Assembly: GCA_963678585.2 (NCBI GenBank)
Contig: CAXXGA010000002.1
Span: forward strand, 372,001 to 436,000
DNA: 64,000 nucleotides
Direction of reading: 5' to 3'
From: Breoghania sp963678585
GTDB taxonomy: Bacteria; Pseudomonadota; Alphaproteobacteria; Rhizobiales; Stappiaceae
Notes under the pieces: model-generated
What the model was told of the DNA's origin: nothing
What the model saw: the letters and a program-made list of their open reading frames with translations, nothing else
Database searches by the model: none
Program-made: the position numbers and the translations under genes
Shown here: positions 62,201 to 64,000 of the stretch, piece by piece
Numbering within the stretch: position 1 is the first letter of the stretch
Layout: every line of letters starts with the position of its first letter

Positions 62201-63081
62201 AACAATCTCCTTAACGCCTCTTGGTATTACCTTAAGGGATCTAATCCCCGACAAAAAGCAAATAATCCACCGAAAAAAGACGTACTGTGAATTGCAATTG
62301 GCTATGCACAGCCTAACTATTGAAAATAAAAGGAAAAAACTGTCAACTCGAATGTGTTCCAAATTGACGCTTGTGGATAACGGTGTGTTAACCTGTACCT
62401 CAGGTGGGGCGCGCATGCGCTCCGCACCGTTAAGAATGTCGCCGTCGTCCCGTCCTCTCGCCGCGGCAAAGCCCTGTAATCAAAAGCAGTATTTCACCCT
62501 ATGACGGGCGAGGGTTCTTCCGGAGGCGGATTTGTTTCGGGTTGAAGAATTCGCCGACAGGGAGTGAACGTGCCGGAGGTGCGGGAAAATCCGTTGCCCC
62601 GAATGTCGGCGCCGGTTCCCGCGTCCCGCGCAGTCAACAAATCTCCCGCGATCCCGAAACGAAAGTCCAGCCAACGGCTTGGGGTGGTTCTGGCGAACCA
62701 CGTGTGCCGATGACGCAGCGGGCAGGGCGTCAACCGTAACGCCCGGGGGATCGGCGGCTGCCGCAATCGGGCCGGGGCCGTCAACCCGGGTAAAAGGCAA
62801 TGGGCGCGCAATATAGGCGCTCCGGCGGCTGAAAATAATATTTAATATACTAAGTAGAATGGCGCTCGCGCGGTGGCCCGGTCGGGCAGGTTTTGGAGGG
62901 GGCGCGAAGGAGGGAGGGCTTTCGCCCCCTCGCTTCTGCCCTCTCGCTTCCGGATGGCGGGAATGGCCGGGGCATCGCTACGTGCAGGCCACAAAGGAAA
63001 ACGGCGCCGCAAATCGCTTGCAGCGCCGTCTTTGGTTCTGTTCATGCGGTTCGCCCGGCGGGGCCGGGCGCGCGGATATCT
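62201..63081. other. Long intergenic region upstream of the small gene, with the pca terminator
   Basis: About 880 bases. 62200-62400 is AT-rich; 62830-62865 (AATAATATTTAATATAC) is another short AT-rich patch. Apart from the terminators at 62991-63029 and 63052-63070 nothing is recognised. Overlapping frames between 62480 and 62811 lack start signals and family motifs. Confidence 0.5.
62991..63029 (-). terminator. Intrinsic terminator of the pca operon
   Basis: On the minus strand ACGGCGC...GCGCCGT with an inner GCAA/TTGC extension forms a long stem (63001-63029) followed by TTTTCCTTTG. A second, compact GC hairpin (63052-63070, CGCCCGGC-GGG-GCCGGGCG) lies between it and the pcaG stop. Confidence 0.85.
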
Positions 63082-63678
63082 CTAGACGTCGAAGAAGACC
63101 GTCTCGTCATCGCCCTGCATGTGGATGTCGAACCGGTAGAGCGTGCCGGTCGGGGTGTCCTCACGCTTGGCGATGAGCGTCGCCCGGCGTTCCTCAGGTA
63201 CGGTGGAAAGCACCGGATCGGCGGCATTCGCCGCTTCCTCGTCGGAGAAATAGACCCGCGTATAGGCGTGAACCAGCATGCCGCGGGCGAACAGGATCAT
63301 GTTCAGATGCGGGGCGTGGCCTTCTTCCGCCGCGCCCGGCTTCACCGTGTCGAACCAGAAGCGGTTCTGCTCGTCGGTGCCGGTGCCGCAGCGCCCGAAG
63401 CCCACGAACTTCGCATTGGGACGGCGCGGATCTTCCGGGTGCTGGTAACGGCCGCTGCTGTCGGCCTGCCAGATCTCCACCATCGCATCGCTGATCGGAT
63501 CGCCGTTGCCGTCATAGACGATGCCTTCCACCCGGATACGGGCGCCGGGCGTGTCGTCCTCGGTCAGCGTCGGGCCGGCGATCGCGTCATGCGCGTAGCC
63601 GTATTGCGGCGCGGTCAGGCCATAGGCGAAATAGGGACCGACGGTCTGCGACGGGGTCTGCTTGAGGGTCTCGCTCAT
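63082..63678 (-). CDS. pcaG: Protocatechuate 3,4-dioxygenase alpha subunit
   Basis: A 198-residue subunit of the intradiol dioxygenase that opens protocatechuate to beta-carboxymuconate. TPSQTVGPYFAYGL at the N-terminus, VEIWQADSSGRYQHPEDPRR and VHAYTRVYFSDEEAANAADP are family blocks. The alpha subunit does not hold the iron, in agreement with the lack of the paired HxH. It follows pcaH by 3 bases in the same operon (minus strand) and ends at a tandem terminator. Part of the beta-ketoadipate pathway. Confidence 0.95.
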   Translation of the reverse strand: MSETLKQTPSQTVGPYFAYGLTAPQYGYAHDAIAGPTLTEDDTPGARIRVEGIVYDGNGDPISDAMVEIWQADSSGRYQHPEDPRRPNAKFVGFGRCGTGTDEQNRFWFDTVKPGAAEEGHAPHLNMILFARGMLVHAYTRVYFSDEEAANAADPVLSTVPEERRATLIAKREDTPTGTLYRFDIHMQGDDETVFFDV

Positions 63679-63681
63679 GGC

Positions 63682-64000
63682 TCAGTCCTCCATCGGGGTT
63701 TCGTTGCGCCCGCGCAGCACGATGTCGAACTCGTAGCCGAGCGCGAAATCGGGCTGTGTGACATCGAGCGAGAAGCGCGAGATCAGCCGCTCGCGCGCGT
63801 TTTCCGGCGTGCCCTGATAGATCGGGTCGAGGTTCAGAAGCGGATCGCCGGGGAAATACATCTGGGTGACAAGACGGGTCGAGATCGACGGGCCCAGAAG
63901 AGAGAAATGGATGTGGTTCGGCCGCCAGGCATTGAGGTGGTTGCCCCACGGATAGGCGCCCGGCTTGATGGTCTTGAAGGTGTAGCGGCCTTCGTCGTCC
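63682..64000 (-). CDS. pcaH: Protocatechuate 3,4-dioxygenase beta subunit (3' part)
   Basis: The C-terminal 105 codons are visible; the gene runs off the window edge. The translated frame contains GRYTFKTIKPGAYPWGNHLN, then WRPNHIHFSLLGPS and LVTQMYFPGDPLLNLDPIYQ, ending RGRNETPMED. The Tyr of AYPWG and the two His of HIH correspond to three of the four iron ligands known for this subunit (Tyr, His, His); the fourth Tyr lies outside the window. Its stop is 3 bases before the pcaG start. Confidence 0.95.
   Translation of the reverse strand, partial: DDEGRYTFKTIKPGAYPWGNHLNAWRPNHIHFSLLGPSISTRLVTQMYFPGDPLLNLDPIYQGTPENARERLISRFSLDVTQPDFALGYEFDIVLRGRNETPMED

Noticed and set aside
62480..62811. 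Two overlapping minus-strand frames of about 105 codons
   Set aside because: Competing frames over the same DNA, Arg/Pro-rich products, no ribosome site and no motif.

Overview
The window is a GC-rich chromosomal segment of an alphaproteobacterium, most likely a member of Hyphomicrobiales (Rhizobiales). The evidence is the gene content: a Rhizobium etli-type asparaginase, a TIGR03808-like Tat-exported repeat protein, a two-subunit methylmalonyl-CoA mutase, a protocatechuate dioxygenase operon, and two copies of a large interspersed palindrome of the kind common in this order. Genus cannot be set from the sequence alone. Function calls come from motif and family recognition by eye; no database search was run.

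Layout. 1-3.5 kb: tRNA-Pro (minus), tRNA-Gln (plus), then an overlapping pair of an AMP/thymidine phosphorylase and a PRPP-synthetase-like protein. 4.0-13.3 kb: a five-gene surface-glycan block (sulfotransferase with coiled coil; giant GT4-GT2-GT4 glycosyltransferase; sulfotransferase-methyltransferase fusion; SGNH-like protein; GSCFA protein). 13.9-26 kb: soluble chemoreceptor, mannose-1-phosphate guanylyltransferase, small hypothetical protein, L,D-transpeptidase, LuxR-type regulator, Tex, DMT exporter, small exported protein, CDF metal transporter. 26-34.5 kb: a glycosyltransferase facing a six-gene minus-strand operon (GT2-GT4, sulfotransferase, rfbA, rfbC, rfbB, rfbD) for dTDP-L-rhamnose and its probable use in a decorated glycan. 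34.9-41.2 kb: an unusual permease/FG-GAP/UnbV fusion followed by two Sel1-repeat exported proteins. 41.5-46.0 kb: two exported proteins of unknown role, then a low-GC pair (GT-methyltransferase fusion and sulfotransferase) that looks acquired. 46.5-64 kb: mainly metabolism: aminotransferase, asparaginase, pirin, Tat repeat protein, LuxR regulator with autoinducer-like domain, mutA-mutB, LOG-family nucleotide hydrolase, M20 dipeptidase, PhyH-type dioxygenase, VanZ-like protein, a 98-residue small protein, pcaG and the 3' part of pcaH.

How it fits together. Four sulfotransferase-like domains, several multi-domain glycosyltransferases, two SAM-methyltransferase domains, and GDP-mannose and dTDP-rhamnose precursor genes occur within about 42 kb. 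I infer that this organism makes at least one sulfated, methylated, rhamnose-containing surface polysaccharide. No polymerase, flippase or ABC exporter for it is in the window. The most unusual single protein is the 1027-residue permease/FG-GAP/UnbV fusion at 34874-37957. Metabolic genes point to propionate or branched-chain carbon entry through methylmalonyl-CoA, asparagine use and protocatechuate breakdown.
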